Shown: piece by piece, positions 1-10,194 of the stretch
Layout of the letters: each line of letters starts with the position of its first letter
Position numbering within the stretch: position 1 is the stretch's first letter
Assembly (NCBI GenBank): GCA_019802505.1
Contig: JAFMOC010000262.1
Coordinates: forward strand, 539,501-603,500
Source of the DNA: Corydoras sp. C115
Taxonomy: Eukaryota > Chordata > Actinopteri > Siluriformes > Callichthyidae
Direction: 5' to 3'
DNA length: 64,000 nucleotides
Position numbers and translations under genes: made by a program
Notes under the pieces: generated by a model
Database searches by the model: none
The model's input: only the letters and a program-made list of their open reading frames with translations
Told to the model about the DNA's origin: nothing

Positions 1-370
1 AATCGCTGAGGAGAGCCGTGCCTGAAAAAAACAACTCAACCATAAAGCATACGTCTCACAGGCAAGTATGCCACACAAGGGTTTGCGCTTACTTCTTAAA
101 AAATTATCCTGACTGCCAGAAATGAAAAAAGGACAAACAAACAAAAACCACTGTCCCTTTTTAGTCCTAGTTACCCAAAGTTGTTTCCAACTTAGACCCC
201 CATCGATCTACGAATCCCCAGGGGGTACCTGTTTCCCTAACTGGGCAGCCAGGATCCTGAAAAAGAGAAGGGGAAAGAAAAACACCATGAATAAATCCAA
301 AATCACAAGCACAAATCTGAGTCACCACCGTGGCAAACAAAACGCAGCCTCAGCTGGATAAAAAGCAGGG

Positions 371-372
<2 letters not shown>
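1..372. other. Unassigned sequence
   Basis: I see no gene here. The one open frame (122-361, 79 codons) shows no recognisable domain, signal peptide or splice context and is probably chance. Confidence 0.5.

Positions 373-430
<58 letters not shown>
373..430. repeat. (TA)n microsatellite, left part
   Basis: Pure TA dinucleotide tract ending in ATACATAT at 423-430. It continues on the far side of the MITE at 431-837, so the two tracts were one before the insertion. Confidence 0.95.
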
Positions 431-837
431 TAGGGGTGAGCTGCAATATTCGCTGATTCGACGATTCGATTCGGAGAACCGTAGTCGACTATGAACCTCA
501 TAGTCGAATGTACCATTTTGACCACATGGGGGTGCCCATGGCTGCTGCTAAGCATTAGTTTTTACATGAAATGTCTTTGTTTTCGTTTTATATATATAGC
601 CTTTTGTGAAATAATATCATACTAATTTGTAGAAAAAAAAGAAAAAAGAAAAACAAAAAAAAGGGTTTTCTTTTGTTAGAAAAACAAGTAAAATATAAAA
701 AAAATTGTTTTTTTAAGAACTACGCTTATAGCGCCATCTTGTGGTGAAATTTTAACTGATTCGACTATCAGTCGACTATAGGGAAAATCTGACGAATCAG
801 ATTCGACTATGAAAATCTTTAGTTGAATACACCCCTA
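431..837. mobile_element. hAT-like MITE (407 bp)
   Basis: Terminal inverted repeats read TAGGGGTG at 431-438 and CACCCCTA at 830-837. The copy is flanked by a perfect 8-bp target duplication, ATACATAT, at 423-430 and 838-845; 8 bp is the hallmark of hAT transposition. Subterminal regions are rich in TTCGA/TCGACTA motifs in both orientations. There is no coding capacity, so it must have been moved by a transposase supplied elsewhere. The intact duplication inside a mutable TA tract suggests a fairly recent insertion. Assignment to hAT rests on duplication length and terminus type. Confidence 0.88.
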
Positions 838-848
838 ATACATATATA

Positions 849-915
<67 letters not shown>
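838..915. repeat. (TA)n microsatellite, right part
   Basis: Continuation of the TA tract split by the MITE. Its first 8 bases, 838-845, are the right-hand target duplication. Confidence 0.9.
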
Positions 916-916
<1 letters not shown>

Positions 917-925
917 CTTAACCCA

Positions 926-953
926 GGTGAGGCCAACAATTGTTGGCCTCACC
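926..953. repeat. Perfect 28-bp palindrome
   Basis: The sequence reads the same on both strands with its centre between 939 and 940 (core GGCCAACAATTGTTGGCC at 931-948). It ends in TCACC, the start of a motif reused in the larger palindrome just downstream. Confidence 0.9.
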
Positions 954-973
954 AATCAGAAAACGATTGGCCT

Positions 974-1053
974 CACCAATCAGAAAACACTGCCTAGGAG
1001 ATGCAATAAGTAATTACTTATTGCATCTCCTAGGCAGCGTTTTCTGATTGGTG
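974..1053. repeat. 80-bp near-perfect palindrome (cruciform/fold-back)
   Basis: Arms 974-1013 and 1014-1053 are reverse complements with a single mismatch and no loop. The outer arm motif CACCAATCAGAAAAC also occurs once more just upstream, around 950-965. The terminal structure suggests the end of a fold-back transposon, but no target duplication or second terminus was found. Confidence 0.85.
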
Positions 1054-1503
1054 AAAATATTAGTGCACTGCCTTGGAGATGAAGCCAGCATTTGTTGGCC
1101 GCCACCATTTTGTGAGTTAAGATGGCGCCCTTGCCGGGAGACAGGCTTCAAAATAGAGGTTTTTTTAATGAAGTGCATTGTACCGGCAGTGTATGTTTTA
1201 ATAACAATACCAACAATATATATTTTTTCATTGAGTAGCTAGAAAATAACCATCTAATTTATTTATCTGTTTTTTTTTATTATTTTCAGAATGAAAGGAT
1301 AAAGGGTAAAACTGGTTGGACTTTTGTTTTCATCTAAATGTGTTTAATGAGTTATCAAGGTTTAACACAGTGTTAGAAGTTTTGTTGAATTTGTCCTACA
1401 GCAGTATATCAGTCCTTCTGATGTAGATGTTTTTTGACATCTACATTTTAATATTTTTAATGCAGTCCTTGAGCTTACTGAAACATCAATAGGGTAAGCT
1501 GAA
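1054..1503. other. Unassigned sequence before LINE
   Basis: No gene seen. A short stretch near 1086-1110 repeats the TTTGTTGGCC motif of the upstream palindrome, so part of this may be the same fold-back element. The rest is AT-rich and may include the 5' untranslated region of the LINE that follows. Confidence 0.4.
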
Positions 1504-1575
1504 ATGTGTAACTGTATAAACTGCATAGGTGTGGAAACTAGTCGTGATGCATTAATCTATTTCTTAATTTCATAC

Positions 1576-4512
1576 ATGGCGGCGCGTGAACAACGCGAGG
1601 CTCAGCGTCTCTCCAGAATCTGCTATTTAGTGGTTTTTTACCTACTCCTGACCGGTCTTTTTATCCAGAACTGTTCAACGCTACTCTCCTACAGCAGACA
1701 GGAGCTTTTGGACATCAGAACTCGAATCTCCGACAGTCTTATCGCCGATCTCCGACTCATTCCAGAGATCTCCAGACCATCGGAGGCTGCACACTCTTCC
1801 CGGCCGGGCGGAAGTGCACGAAGACGGCGCAGAGATCGTAAACAAAGGCGGGGCAAGCGTGGAGGGCTACGAGCTAAGCTAAAGCTCACACCACACAGAC
1901 TGCCCTTACCCAGCATTTTCCTAGCCAATGTCCGTTCTCTGGCAAATAAAATGGATGAAATACGGCTCTCCATCACCAACAATAAAATAATTATGGACTC
2001 AAACGTCATGATTTTCATGGAAACATTGCTAAACAGCAGCTGCCCGGACAACGTTATTGAGCTAGAAGGGCGACACGCACACCGAGCCGACAGGACAGCA
2101 GAGGACTCCGGCAAGACCAGAGGTGGAGGTTTGTGCATTTATGTTAACAAAGCTTGGTGCACAGACTCTGCTACATCCGAGAGTCATTGCTCACCTAATG
2201 TGGAGTTTATAATGGTCAAATGTGGACCTTATTATCTCCCTAGAGAATTCACCTCCATCATAATCACTGCAGTGTATGTCCCCCCCGGATGCTAATGCTA
2301 AGCTGGCTATGAAAGAACTTTATGCTGCCATCAGCAAACACCAGACCAAACACCCTGAGGCTATTTTTATTGTTGCTGGTGATTTCAACCACTCCAACTT
2401 AAAGACAGTCCTTCCCAGATTCCACCAACATGTCTCCTGCAACACCAGAGGGAACAAGATTTTGGATCATGTTTATTCCAACCTGGCTGGAGCATACAAA
2501 GCAACACCCCTCCCCCACATTGGACAATCTGACCATCTCTCTATTTTTCTCACACCTTGGTACTCACCACTCATCCAACGTGTGAAACCCACTGTGAGAA
2601 CAATAAAAGTGTGGCCAGAGGGGACAGACGACATGCTCCAGGACCGGTTTAGAAACACTGATTGGAATATGTTCTCGCACACAGACCTGGATCAGTACGC
2701 CTCATCGGTATTGGAATATATCTCCACAACTACAGACAGTGTCACCACCCAGAAACAGATCACCATGTACCCCAACCAAAAACCCTGGATGAATCGAGAT
2801 GTTCGCCTACTGCTGAAGGCCCGTAACATCGCCTTCAGGTCAGGTGATACAAAGGCTTACAGTACAGCCAGGGCTGAGCTGAAGAGGGGTATTAAAAAAG
2901 CCAAACTCCACTACAAGGGGAAGGTAGAAGAACACTTCTCCAACTCCAACCCCAGACGCATGTGGCAAGGACTTCAGATCATCACTGATTACAAGACCAT
3001 CAACCCCTCCCCTATCTCCTCTGATGTCTCCTTCCTTGACGAGCTTAACAATTTTTACGCTCGGTTTGAGAGAAGGAACCCGACAACTGCAACCAATACA
3101 AATGTGTCTGCAGATCATCAACCACTGACGCTTTCTACCACTGATGTAAGAATGGTGTTGAGCAGGATCAAAATCCACAAGGCTGCAGGTCCTGATGGCA
3201 TCCCTGGGCGTATTTTCAGAGTGTGTTCTGAAGAGCTGGCAGGAGTGCTGACGGACATATTCAATCTGTCCTTGGCTTGTGCTGTGGTACCGAGCTGCTT
3301 TAAGACAACCTCCATTGTTCATATACCCAAAAATTCTAACCCATCAATACTGAACGATTACCGCCCAGTAGCCCTCACTCCCATCATTACAAAGTGCTTC
3401 GAACGGCTGGTCCTAGCACAACTCAAATCTTGTCTCCCTCCCACCCTGGACCCCCACCAATTTGCATATCGACAGAACAGGAGTACAGAGGATGCAATCT
3501 CCATAGCACTGCACTCTGTCCTCTCACACCTGGACAATAAAAACACCTTCGTCAGGATGCTGTTCATAGACTTCAGTTCAGCATTCAACACAGTCATCCC
3601 CTCAAAACTCATCACAATGCTCACAGACTTAGGCATCAGTCCCCACATGTGCAATTGGTTACTGGACTTATTAACCAACCGACCCCAATATGTCCAGTTG
3701 GACAACCATCGTTCATCTACCATCACCATAAACACAGGTGTTCCACAAGGCTGTGTGTTAAGTCCCTTTCTTTACTCCCTCTTCACCCATGACTGCAAAC
3801 CTCTCTATGGCTCCAATACCATTATTAAATTTGCAGATGACACCACGTGATTGGACTCATCAAAAACAACGATGAGACTGCTTATAGGGAGGAGGTAAAT
3901 CGGCTGGCTGAGTGGTGCGACACTAACAACCTTCTGCTCAATGCCGAAAAAACAAAGGAGCTCATCATGGGCTTCAGGAAGAAGGCTGACCAGCACCAAC
4001 CCATTCATATCAATGGGACGGCAGTGGAGCGTGTTAACAGCTTCAAGTTCCTAGGTGTACACATCTCTGAGGATCTCACCTGGACGACCGGCTGCTCCAA
4101 TCTGGTCAAGAAGGCACATCAGCGCCTGTTCTTTCTGAGGATTTTGAGGAAGAACCATCTGTCCTCAGACATTCTGGTGAACTTCTACCGCTGCACCATT
4201 GAGAGCATCCTGACCAGCTGCATTACAGTTTGGTACGGGTCCTGCTCTGTGTCAGACCGGAAAGCATTGCAGAGGGTGGGGAAAGCCGCCCAGCGCATCA
4301 CCAGATCACCACTTCTTACTGTAGAGGACATCTACACAAAGCGGTGTCTGAAAAGGGCTGGAAAAATTCTCAAAGAACCCAGTCACCCTGCAAACAGACT
4401 ATTTTCTCTTCTGCCCTCTGGGAGGCGCTACAGGAGCTTACGGACTAAGGCCACCAGGTACCGGAACAGCTTTTTCCCCACAGCTGTCACACTCCTGAAC
4501 TCTGCCTCCTGA
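1576..4512 (+). pseudogene. LINE ORF2: endonuclease and reverse transcriptase, two frameshifts
   Basis: The likely start is the ATG at 1576 (MAAREQREAQ); open sequence extends upstream to 1504. An Arg-rich basic stretch comes first, then an endonuclease: VRSLANKMDE, RADR, GGGLCIYVN, then GDFNHSNL and the SDH motif (QSDHLSIFL) near 2530. The reverse transcriptase follows, with AAGPDGIPGR, the aspartate of MLFIDFSSAFNT, GVPQGCVLSPFLYSLF and the catalytic box FADD near 3832-3843. A C-terminal region follows from FKFLGVHI to 4512. The frame breaks at a run of seven C near 2280-2286 (one extra base) and just after the FADDTT codons near 3846 (one base short). Catalytic residues are present, so the damage looks recent. 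It nicks the target and copies its RNA there, by family knowledge. Confidence 0.88.
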
Positions 4513-4603
4513 TATCTGGACCATATTGACTCACATCAATAATATATGGACTCATACAACATCCACAATATTTAGTTGTTTTTATTATCTATACCACTCA
4601 GTG

Positions 4604-4604
<1 letters not shown>

Positions 4605-4678
<74 letters not shown>
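4605..4678. repeat. (TA)n in LINE 3' UTR
   Basis: Pure TA tract between the LINE stop region and the minisatellite. Confidence 0.9.
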
Positions 4679-4679
<1 letters not shown>

Positions 4680-4681
<2 letters not shown>

Positions 4682-5075
4682 CATAGTTCATAGCTGTATA
4701 TTTCATATTTATAATCTGTATATTCACATCTGTATATTCTACTAGTCTGTATATCATAGCTGTATATTTCATATTTATAATCTGTACATTACTTCTGTAT
4801 ATTTCCACTAGTCTGTACATCATAGCTGTATATTTCATATTTATAATCTGTATATTCACATCTGTATATTCTACTAGTCTGTACATCATAGCTGTATATT
4901 TCATATTTATAATCTGTATATTCTACTAGTCTGTACATCATAGCTGTATATTTCATTTGATTTTTATAATCTGTTTATAATCTGTACATTACATCTGTAT
5001 ATTCCACTAGTCTGTATACCATAGCTATATATTTCATATTATAATCTGTACATTCACATCTGTATATTCTACTTA
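4680..5075. repeat. Minisatellite, units of about 66 bp
   Basis: The motif TAGCTGTATATTTCAT recurs six times (near 4691, 4757, 4823, 4889, 4941 and, with one change, 5022), separated by ATAATCTGTATATTCAC and CTACTAGTCTGTA blocks. Spacing varies with small internal deletions. It lies inside the LINE 3' untranslated region. Confidence 0.85.
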
Positions 5076-5172
5076 CCACTTGTAATGTATATATTTATAT
5101 ATCTGCTAAAGCACTTCTGGATGGATGCAAACTGTATTTCGTTGTTCATATTGAGCAATGACAATAAAGTTG

Positions 5173-5210
5173 AATTCTATTCTATTCTATTCTATTCTAT
5201 TCTATTCTAT
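5173..5210 (+). repeat. (ATTCT)n LINE tail
   Basis: Tandem ATTCT pentamers directly after the AATAAAG signal at the LINE 3' end. Confidence 0.9.
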
Positions 5211-5695
5211 ATTATGTTTTCATTATGGCATAAAAGCTTTTATTTTTCTTATCTGTCCTTTTGTTTTTAAAAAACTTTTAATCTGTGAACTAATCCCTGT
5301 TTTCTCCCTGTCTTATGGTGACTCATCATTTTCTCACAGTCTTCTCTAAAGCTTTTTCAGTTTCTTCACTGTCCTGTGTATTTATACAGTCCATGTGGTA
5401 TACTCTTTGTGCTGTGTGAACTGCAGTTCTGTTTTAGATTCTCCTCCAAGAAAAGTTGTTTTCTGCTGTATTTTGTCTGAATCCTAATTGTTTTCTGGAA
5501 GACCTACTCCAATCTCCTATGCACTCTTGGCCCTTTACACTGATGAATCTAACCAATGTGTGGTACCAACACTGCATATGAAGTTCCTTATGATGTGATC
5601 TAGATTCAAACACAAACAACACGTCTGTACATTATATGGAAGTGTGGTCACCTTATTGAGGAAGCTGACTAAAAGGCACCATGTATCATTGATGA
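5211..5695. other. Unassigned sequence
   Basis: AT-rich sequence between the LINE tail and a solo LTR. No domain, exon or repeat border was recognised. The last five bases, GATGA at 5691-5695, are a target duplication of the LTR. Confidence 0.45.
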
Positions 5696-6153
5696 TGTCA
5701 CACATCCACACACACCCACTGTTCCACCTAGCTTGGGTTCCTCCACTCACCGTTCCTCTTCCCCTGCTTATTAGGTTCAGGTCATCAGAGCGATCGGCTA
5801 TTTGAGACAGCGCCCCGGGTCCACCAGTGCAGAGGTTTCTAGTTATAAACATAGGACGACACTCACTCTCAGTGTTTGCGGCACAGCCTTAGCAGTCTGA
5901 TCTGTCCATTGGTTTCCCCTAGGACGCTCCAGACGGGGACACACGGGACCAGCGTGCCCGTCCCAGCCGTGTTCATCACAGTTGCGTTTTCCCGTTCCTA
6001 GAGGACTCCGCTGTCTGGTGATGTCACCGGTTTCCTCCAAGTGACTTTGTGCTACTTTGTTTTGGGGCTCATCCCCGTGTTCTCAGCTAAAGACAATAAA
6101 GACTTTCTGTTGTCAACGATCATGCTTCCCTCGATTCCTCCGGTTGCGTGACA
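5696..6153 (+). mobile_element. Solo LTR (458 bp) with 5-bp target duplication
   Basis: It begins TGTCAC and ends GTGACA, the inverted ends expected of an LTR. It is flanked by perfect GATGA copies at 5691-5695 and 6154-6158. A polyadenylation signal AATAAA lies at 6095-6100 and a TATAAA-like box near 5842, which fix the orientation as +. No internal region remains, so this is the product of recombination between two LTRs. The superfamily cannot be told from the LTR alone; 5 bp fits Gypsy or BEL/Pao. Confidence 0.88.
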
Positions 6154-7315
6154 GATGATGACCAAAATGACGATATGCTGGTGTACTAGGTGCAGCTTTA
6201 AGTGTTCTGGTGTATGGTTGTGTCACCTAACAAAACAAAAAATCTATTTCATGTACAAAACATCAGTAGATAGATAGAAAAACAATAGATTGTGTTTTAA
6301 TGACTTCCTACATTGTCATATAAAGTCACTTTGTAAACAATATAGAAGTATAGATGCCAATGTAAGTTACTGTGACACTGAGAATCTGAACATTCCATAA
6401 CAATAGTAACCATAGGAACCATAGTAACAATTGGTAAAGAATTCACACCCAAATAGCAACAAACTGTGTTAAGCTCAAGGGTATTTTTGAAGAAAGGTAA
6501 TATTCCCTTTTAATATTTTACTAGTTTTAAATTATTTATGATTAATAAACATAATCTGATTAAAATCTAAATGTTAGAAAACAATTTAATTACAAAAATC
6601 AGTGTTTTTAGGAGACACAGACTTATGAGTCAGTACACATGTGTTGTATAATATACTAATACTACAAACATGTGATATCCTGCTGTAAAATTGTACAATA
6701 CCTCATTTAATTTTATTTAACTTTAACATTAACAGATTTTAAACAAGAACCTTATTATTACATGTTGGGTAGATGCGACACAAGGGGGCAGTGTGTGTAC
6801 AGAGATTCACATTCACTCTCTGCCAACAAGCATAGTAAATAAAGGAAGAAAACTTTTATTATTGACAGCTTTTACTGTATGGAAGCCAATTTCTGTCTCT
6901 AATAAGAAAAAAAGGCAAAAGTATCTCAGACTTTATATCTTACACTTCTGACTTAATGTTCCAGAGGTCTGACTTTATAGCCCAGAGATCTGACATTATA
7001 TCTCAGAATTCTGACTTTATATCCCAGAGTTCAGACATATCTCAGAGTTCTGACTTTATATCATGTCGGACTGCGCATAAACACTCATAGATTGCTGTAA
7101 ATTACATGCTTTCTATATATTTTCCTAAATGTTTTACTGTTTACAGATCTTATTTGTAATAATACCACATTAATGCACCAATAAAAAAATACTGTTTACA
7201 ATATTATTACTGAATTACTTTAAAATTATAAAATTGTTGTTGGTAAATCACAGCAGTAAATCTTCTTGCAGTTAGTGATCTAGTTTTTATCATAGAAATA
7301 ATATGACAAAATATG
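6154..7315. other. 5' flank of the HSF5-like gene
   Basis: AT-rich sequence with no gene. At 6920-7065 a degenerate tandem pattern repeats CAGAxxTCTGACTTTATAT about six times. Untranslated exons or the promoter of the gene downstream could lie here, but no convincing element was recognised. Confidence 0.4.
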
Positions 7316-7478
7316 AAAATTGCTACTTATATTCTGAATTTTTCAGAATTCTGATTTACTAAGTCAGAATTATGACTTATCTCAGAATTCTGAGATGAGA
7401 AGTCAGAATTCTGAGATAAGAAGTCAAAATTAGTAAGTTAGAATTCTGAGATCAATTCGGAATATAAGTAGCAATTTT
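7316..7478. repeat. Fold-back repeat with 25-bp inverted arms
   Basis: Arms 7316-7340 and 7454-7478 (AAAATTGCTACTTATATTC and complement) match with one mismatch. The interior is made of TCAGAATTCTGA-type palindromic blocks in both orientations, related in wording to the tandem pattern at 6920-7065. It ends about 55 bases before the splice acceptor of the HSF5-like exon. It is probably a small fold-back transposon. Confidence 0.8.
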
Positions 7479-7564
7479 GAATATTTAAAAATATGCTGAT
7501 TGCAATTTTTTTTTTGTTCTTTTTTCCATGTAGGTTCATAATTTGTAATAATCAACCTTTGATT

Positions 7565-8060
7565 ATGGAAAAGCGTGAATCTGACTCCATTCTCCCGATA
7601 AACAAGAGCAACTTTCCCGCCAAACTGTGGCAACTGGTGAACGATCCTAAAATGGAGGCCATACGCTGGGATTCTAGCGGAAAAGGAATCCTAATCAGTC
7701 AGCAGGATTTTAAAGCCCTGATGAGCTCTAACAGCAAGCTCCACAAGTCAGCATATTCATTTAAAACCACCAAGTTCAGCAGTTTTATACGTCAGCTGAA
7801 CCTTTATGGCTTTAAAAAGTATTCCCGGTACCATAATGAGTCAGAAACCCAAACTGATAAGCCAAGAAAAAATGTCCTTAATTATTACAGCCCAAACTTT
7901 AAACAGGGCCACCCAGAGCTTCTGACTGGCTTGATGCGGTATACAAAACTTAATAAAGCCAAACTTAATGCAGGAATGGAAGTTAAATGCCGACCACCAA
8001 ACCGCCATCAGCGCATGTTACTTAATTCAACTGGAAAAAACTCTGAAGAAACAAGAAATG
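7565..8060 (+). CDS. hsf5: HSF5-like heat shock factor, exon 1 (DNA-binding domain)
   Basis: Heat shock factors bind nGAAn repeats through a winged helix; HSF5 is known as a germ-line, testis-linked member. The exon encodes 165 residues. Residues about 14-30 read NFPAKLWQLVNDP, followed by IRWDSSGKGILI and the recognition helix region FSSFIRQLNLYGFKK, then YYSPNFKQGHPELL. Closing residues KLNAGMEVKCRPPNRHQRML match my recollection of HSF5 rather than HSF1/2/4. The ATG at 7565 (MEKRESDS) precedes the domain by a length normal for HSF5. A pyrimidine tract and TAG acceptor near 7533 suggest an upstream untranslated exon. The exon ends at a donor, ATG|GTAAAT, at 8060/8061, phase 1. The frame is fully open. 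A recent duplicate rather than the main locus cannot be excluded. Confidence 0.88.
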
Positions 8061-8578
8061 GTAAATATTTTTTAATCTACAAAGACAAATCACTTAGCTA
8101 GGTCATGTTAAACTGTATTTAGAGGAGCTTCTTATTATAGATTCAGTGTACTATATAGTCTGTCAGCCATATATAGTCTGTCTGTTTAAATTCTCTAAGG
8201 TGTAACTAAATTTCTTATCTTCATATGACATGTGCTACAAAGTACATTATAGGCCACATTGCAATGGAGCATGCATGTTTTTCAAGCAGTTATGAAAATA
8301 ATGTTTTTTCTAAAGAAGTGCGAGATAAAAAATTTACAGGACCTGAAAGAAATTTTTTCTAGCAAATCCCTGCATGCATCATTTAGCTCATACTCTCTTA
8401 TAAACAATATATATATACACTCACCGGCCACTTTATTAGGTACACCATTCTAGTAACGGGTTGGACCCCTTTTTGCCTTCCGAACTGCCTCAATTCTTCG
8501 TGGCATAGATTCAACAAGGTGCTGGAAGCATTCCTCAGAGAGTTTGGTCCATATTGACATGATGGCGTCACACAGTCA

Positions 8579-9556
8579 TCAGATCTCAATCCAATAGAGC
8601 ATCTTTGGGATGTGATGGAATGGGGGATTCGCATCATGGATGTGCAGCCGACAAATCTGCGGCACATCCATGATGCGAATCCCCCGTTCCATCACATCCC
8701 AAAGATGCTCTATTGGATTGAGATCTGGTGACTGTGGAGGCCATTTGAGTACAGTGAACTCATTGTCATGTTCAAGAAACCAGTCTGAGATGATTCCAGC
8801 TTTATGACATGGCGCATTATCCTGCTGAAAGTAGCCATCAGATGATGGGTACATTGTGGTCATAAAGGGATGGACATGGTCAGCAACAATACTCAGGTAG
8901 GCTGTGGCGTTGCAACGATGCTCAATTGGTACCAAGGGGCCCAAAGAGTGCCAAGAAAATATTCCTCACACCATGACACCACCACCACCAGCCTGAACCG
9001 TTGATACAAGGCAGGATGGATCCATGCTTTCATGGTGTTGACGCCAAATTCTGACCCTACCATCCGAATGTCGCAGCAGAAATCGAGACTCATCAGACCA
9101 GACAACGTTTTTCCAATCTTCTATTGTCCAATTTCGATGAGCTTGTGCAAATTGTAGCCTCGGTTTCCTGTTCTTAGCTGAAAGGAGTGGCACCCGGTGT
9201 GGTCTTCTGCTGCTGTAGGCCATCTGCCTCAAAGTTCGACGTACTGTGCGTTCAGAGATGCTCTTCTGCCTACCTTGGTTGTAACGGGTGGCTATTTGAG
9301 TCACTGTTGCCTTTCTATCAGCTCGAACCAGTCTGGCCATTCTCCTCTGACCTCTGGCATCAACAAGGCATTTCCACCCACAGAACTGCCGCTCACTGGA
9401 TTTTTTTTCTTTTTCGGACCATTCTCTGTAAACCCTAGGGATGGTTGTGCGTGAAAATCCCAGTAGATCAGCAGTTTCTGAAATACTCAGACCAGCCCTT
9501 CTGGCACCAACAACCATGCCACGTTCAAAGGCACTCAAATCACCTTTCTTTCCCAT
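8579..9556 (-). pseudogene. Tc1 transposase, nonsense mutation and snap-back rearrangement
   Basis: Translation starts at 9556 (MGKKGDLSAFERG). Two helix-turn-helix motifs come first (SISETADLLGFSRTTI; RTVRRTLRQM), then the DDE catalytic region: VVWSDESRF, FQQDNAPCH and DLNPIEHLW supply D, D and E. A TGA codon at 8966-8968 replaces the conserved Trp of the VMVWG block. After HLWDVMERGIRIMD the frame runs into an inverted duplication (8580-8727) and is destroyed; the remaining C-terminus is still readable at 8430-8570 on the minus strand. It cannot produce active transposase. Confidence 0.9.
8580..8727. repeat. 66-bp inverted duplication inside Tc1 transposase
   Basis: Arms 8580-8645 and 8662-8727 are reverse complements with one mismatch, separated by a 16-bp loop. 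The left arm and loop are transposase sense sequence in the wrong orientation. This is the signature of replication template switching (snap-back), with loss of the short piece that should follow. Confidence 0.9.
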
Positions 9557-9701
9557 ACTGATGCTCGGTTTGAACTGCAGGAGATTGTCTTGACCATGTC
9601 TACATGCCTAAATGCACTGAGTTGCCGCCATGTGATTGGCTGATTAGAAATTAAGTGTTAACGAGCAGTTGGACAGGTGTACCTAATAAAGTGGCCGGTG
9701 A

Positions 9702-9704
<3 letters not shown>

Positions 9705-9766
<62 letters not shown>
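9705..9766. repeat. (TA)n microsatellite
   Basis: TA tract directly abutting the Tc1 right end; such tracts are natural Tc1 targets. Confidence 0.9.
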
Positions 9767-9771
<5 letters not shown>

Positions 9772-10075
9772 TATTTATTTTTTTAAACATAATAACAAAT
9801 CTAATATAATTATATGGTTGTCATAACAAACACCACATAAGTGACATTAATAACACTTAAAACCTATGATGCTGGTTTAGCGAATGCTAAAAAATGTGCT
9901 TCCTATCAAGGGAATTACATGCAAATTGTAGGAATGTTTGCAGAATTATGGTGTAAATATAGTTCTGGGTAACAGGTAATAAGGCAAAGCTAAAAAGAGG
10001 CACATACTTTACTTATCACAATGGCAATAAAATGCTACCTTTCATGTTGAGCCACTATTTTCTGTCAATATCTAG

Positions 10076-10186
10076 GTCCCTCTGGCACAAGTGCTATGCA
10101 TCCACATCAGATTCAACACAGCCCACACAGACTGATGACTTCTGGTGCCTTTTATCCTCCAGCTTATCTTCCTCAATTTGTACCAG
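10076..10186 (+). CDS. hsf5: HSF5-like heat shock factor, exon 2
   Basis: The 111-bp exon lies between an acceptor (CAATATCTAG, 10066-10075) and a donor (CCAG|GTAATT, 10186/10187). It enters and leaves in phase 1, matching exon 1 and exon 3. Read in that phase it encodes GPSGTSAMHPHQIQHS and then TSGAFYPPAYLPQFVP, a Pro/Tyr/His-rich low-complexity stretch like the linker after the DNA-binding domain of HSF5. No stop interrupts it. The call depends on the phase match and composition, not on a conserved motif. Confidence 0.72.
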
Positions 10187-10194
10187 GTAATTAA

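Larger units (their letters stand above)
1504..5210 (+). mobile_element. LINE retrotransposon, L2/CR1/Rex-like (Jockey superfamily)
   Basis: The element carries an apurinic-type endonuclease and a reverse transcriptase in the usual order, a long AT-rich 3' untranslated region and a 3' tail of ATTCT repeats after GACAATAAAGTTGAATTC. Tails made of short tandem repeats instead of poly(A) are usual for L2/CR1-type LINEs. It is close to full length on the coding side but carries two frameshifts, so it is probably immobile. The 5' border is not resolved. Confidence 0.85.
8418..9704 (-). mobile_element. Tc1-like DNA transposon (1287 bp)
   Basis: Terminal inverted repeats of about 29 bp start CACTCACCGGCCACTTTATT on the left and end AAGTGGCCGGTGAGTG on the right. 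TA dinucleotides flank both ends at 8416-8417 and 9705-9706, as expected for Tc1/mariner. The transposase lies on the minus strand and is damaged. The element sits in intron 1 of the HSF5-like gene in antisense orientation. Confidence 0.93.
8061..10075 (+). other. HSF5-like intron 1
   Basis: The intron begins GTAAAT and ends in a pyrimidine-rich TATCTAG. It carries a 1.29-kb Tc1 element on the opposite strand and a (TA)n tract; the remaining 650 bp or so is AT-rich with no other feature. Confidence 0.75.

Noticed and set aside
122..361. 79-codon open frame at the window start
   Set aside because: No domain, no conserved context, typical length for chance.
373..915. TA tracts as a replication origin
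   Set aside because: Plain microsatellites of this kind occur at seven or more places here next to transposons; no other origin feature is visible.
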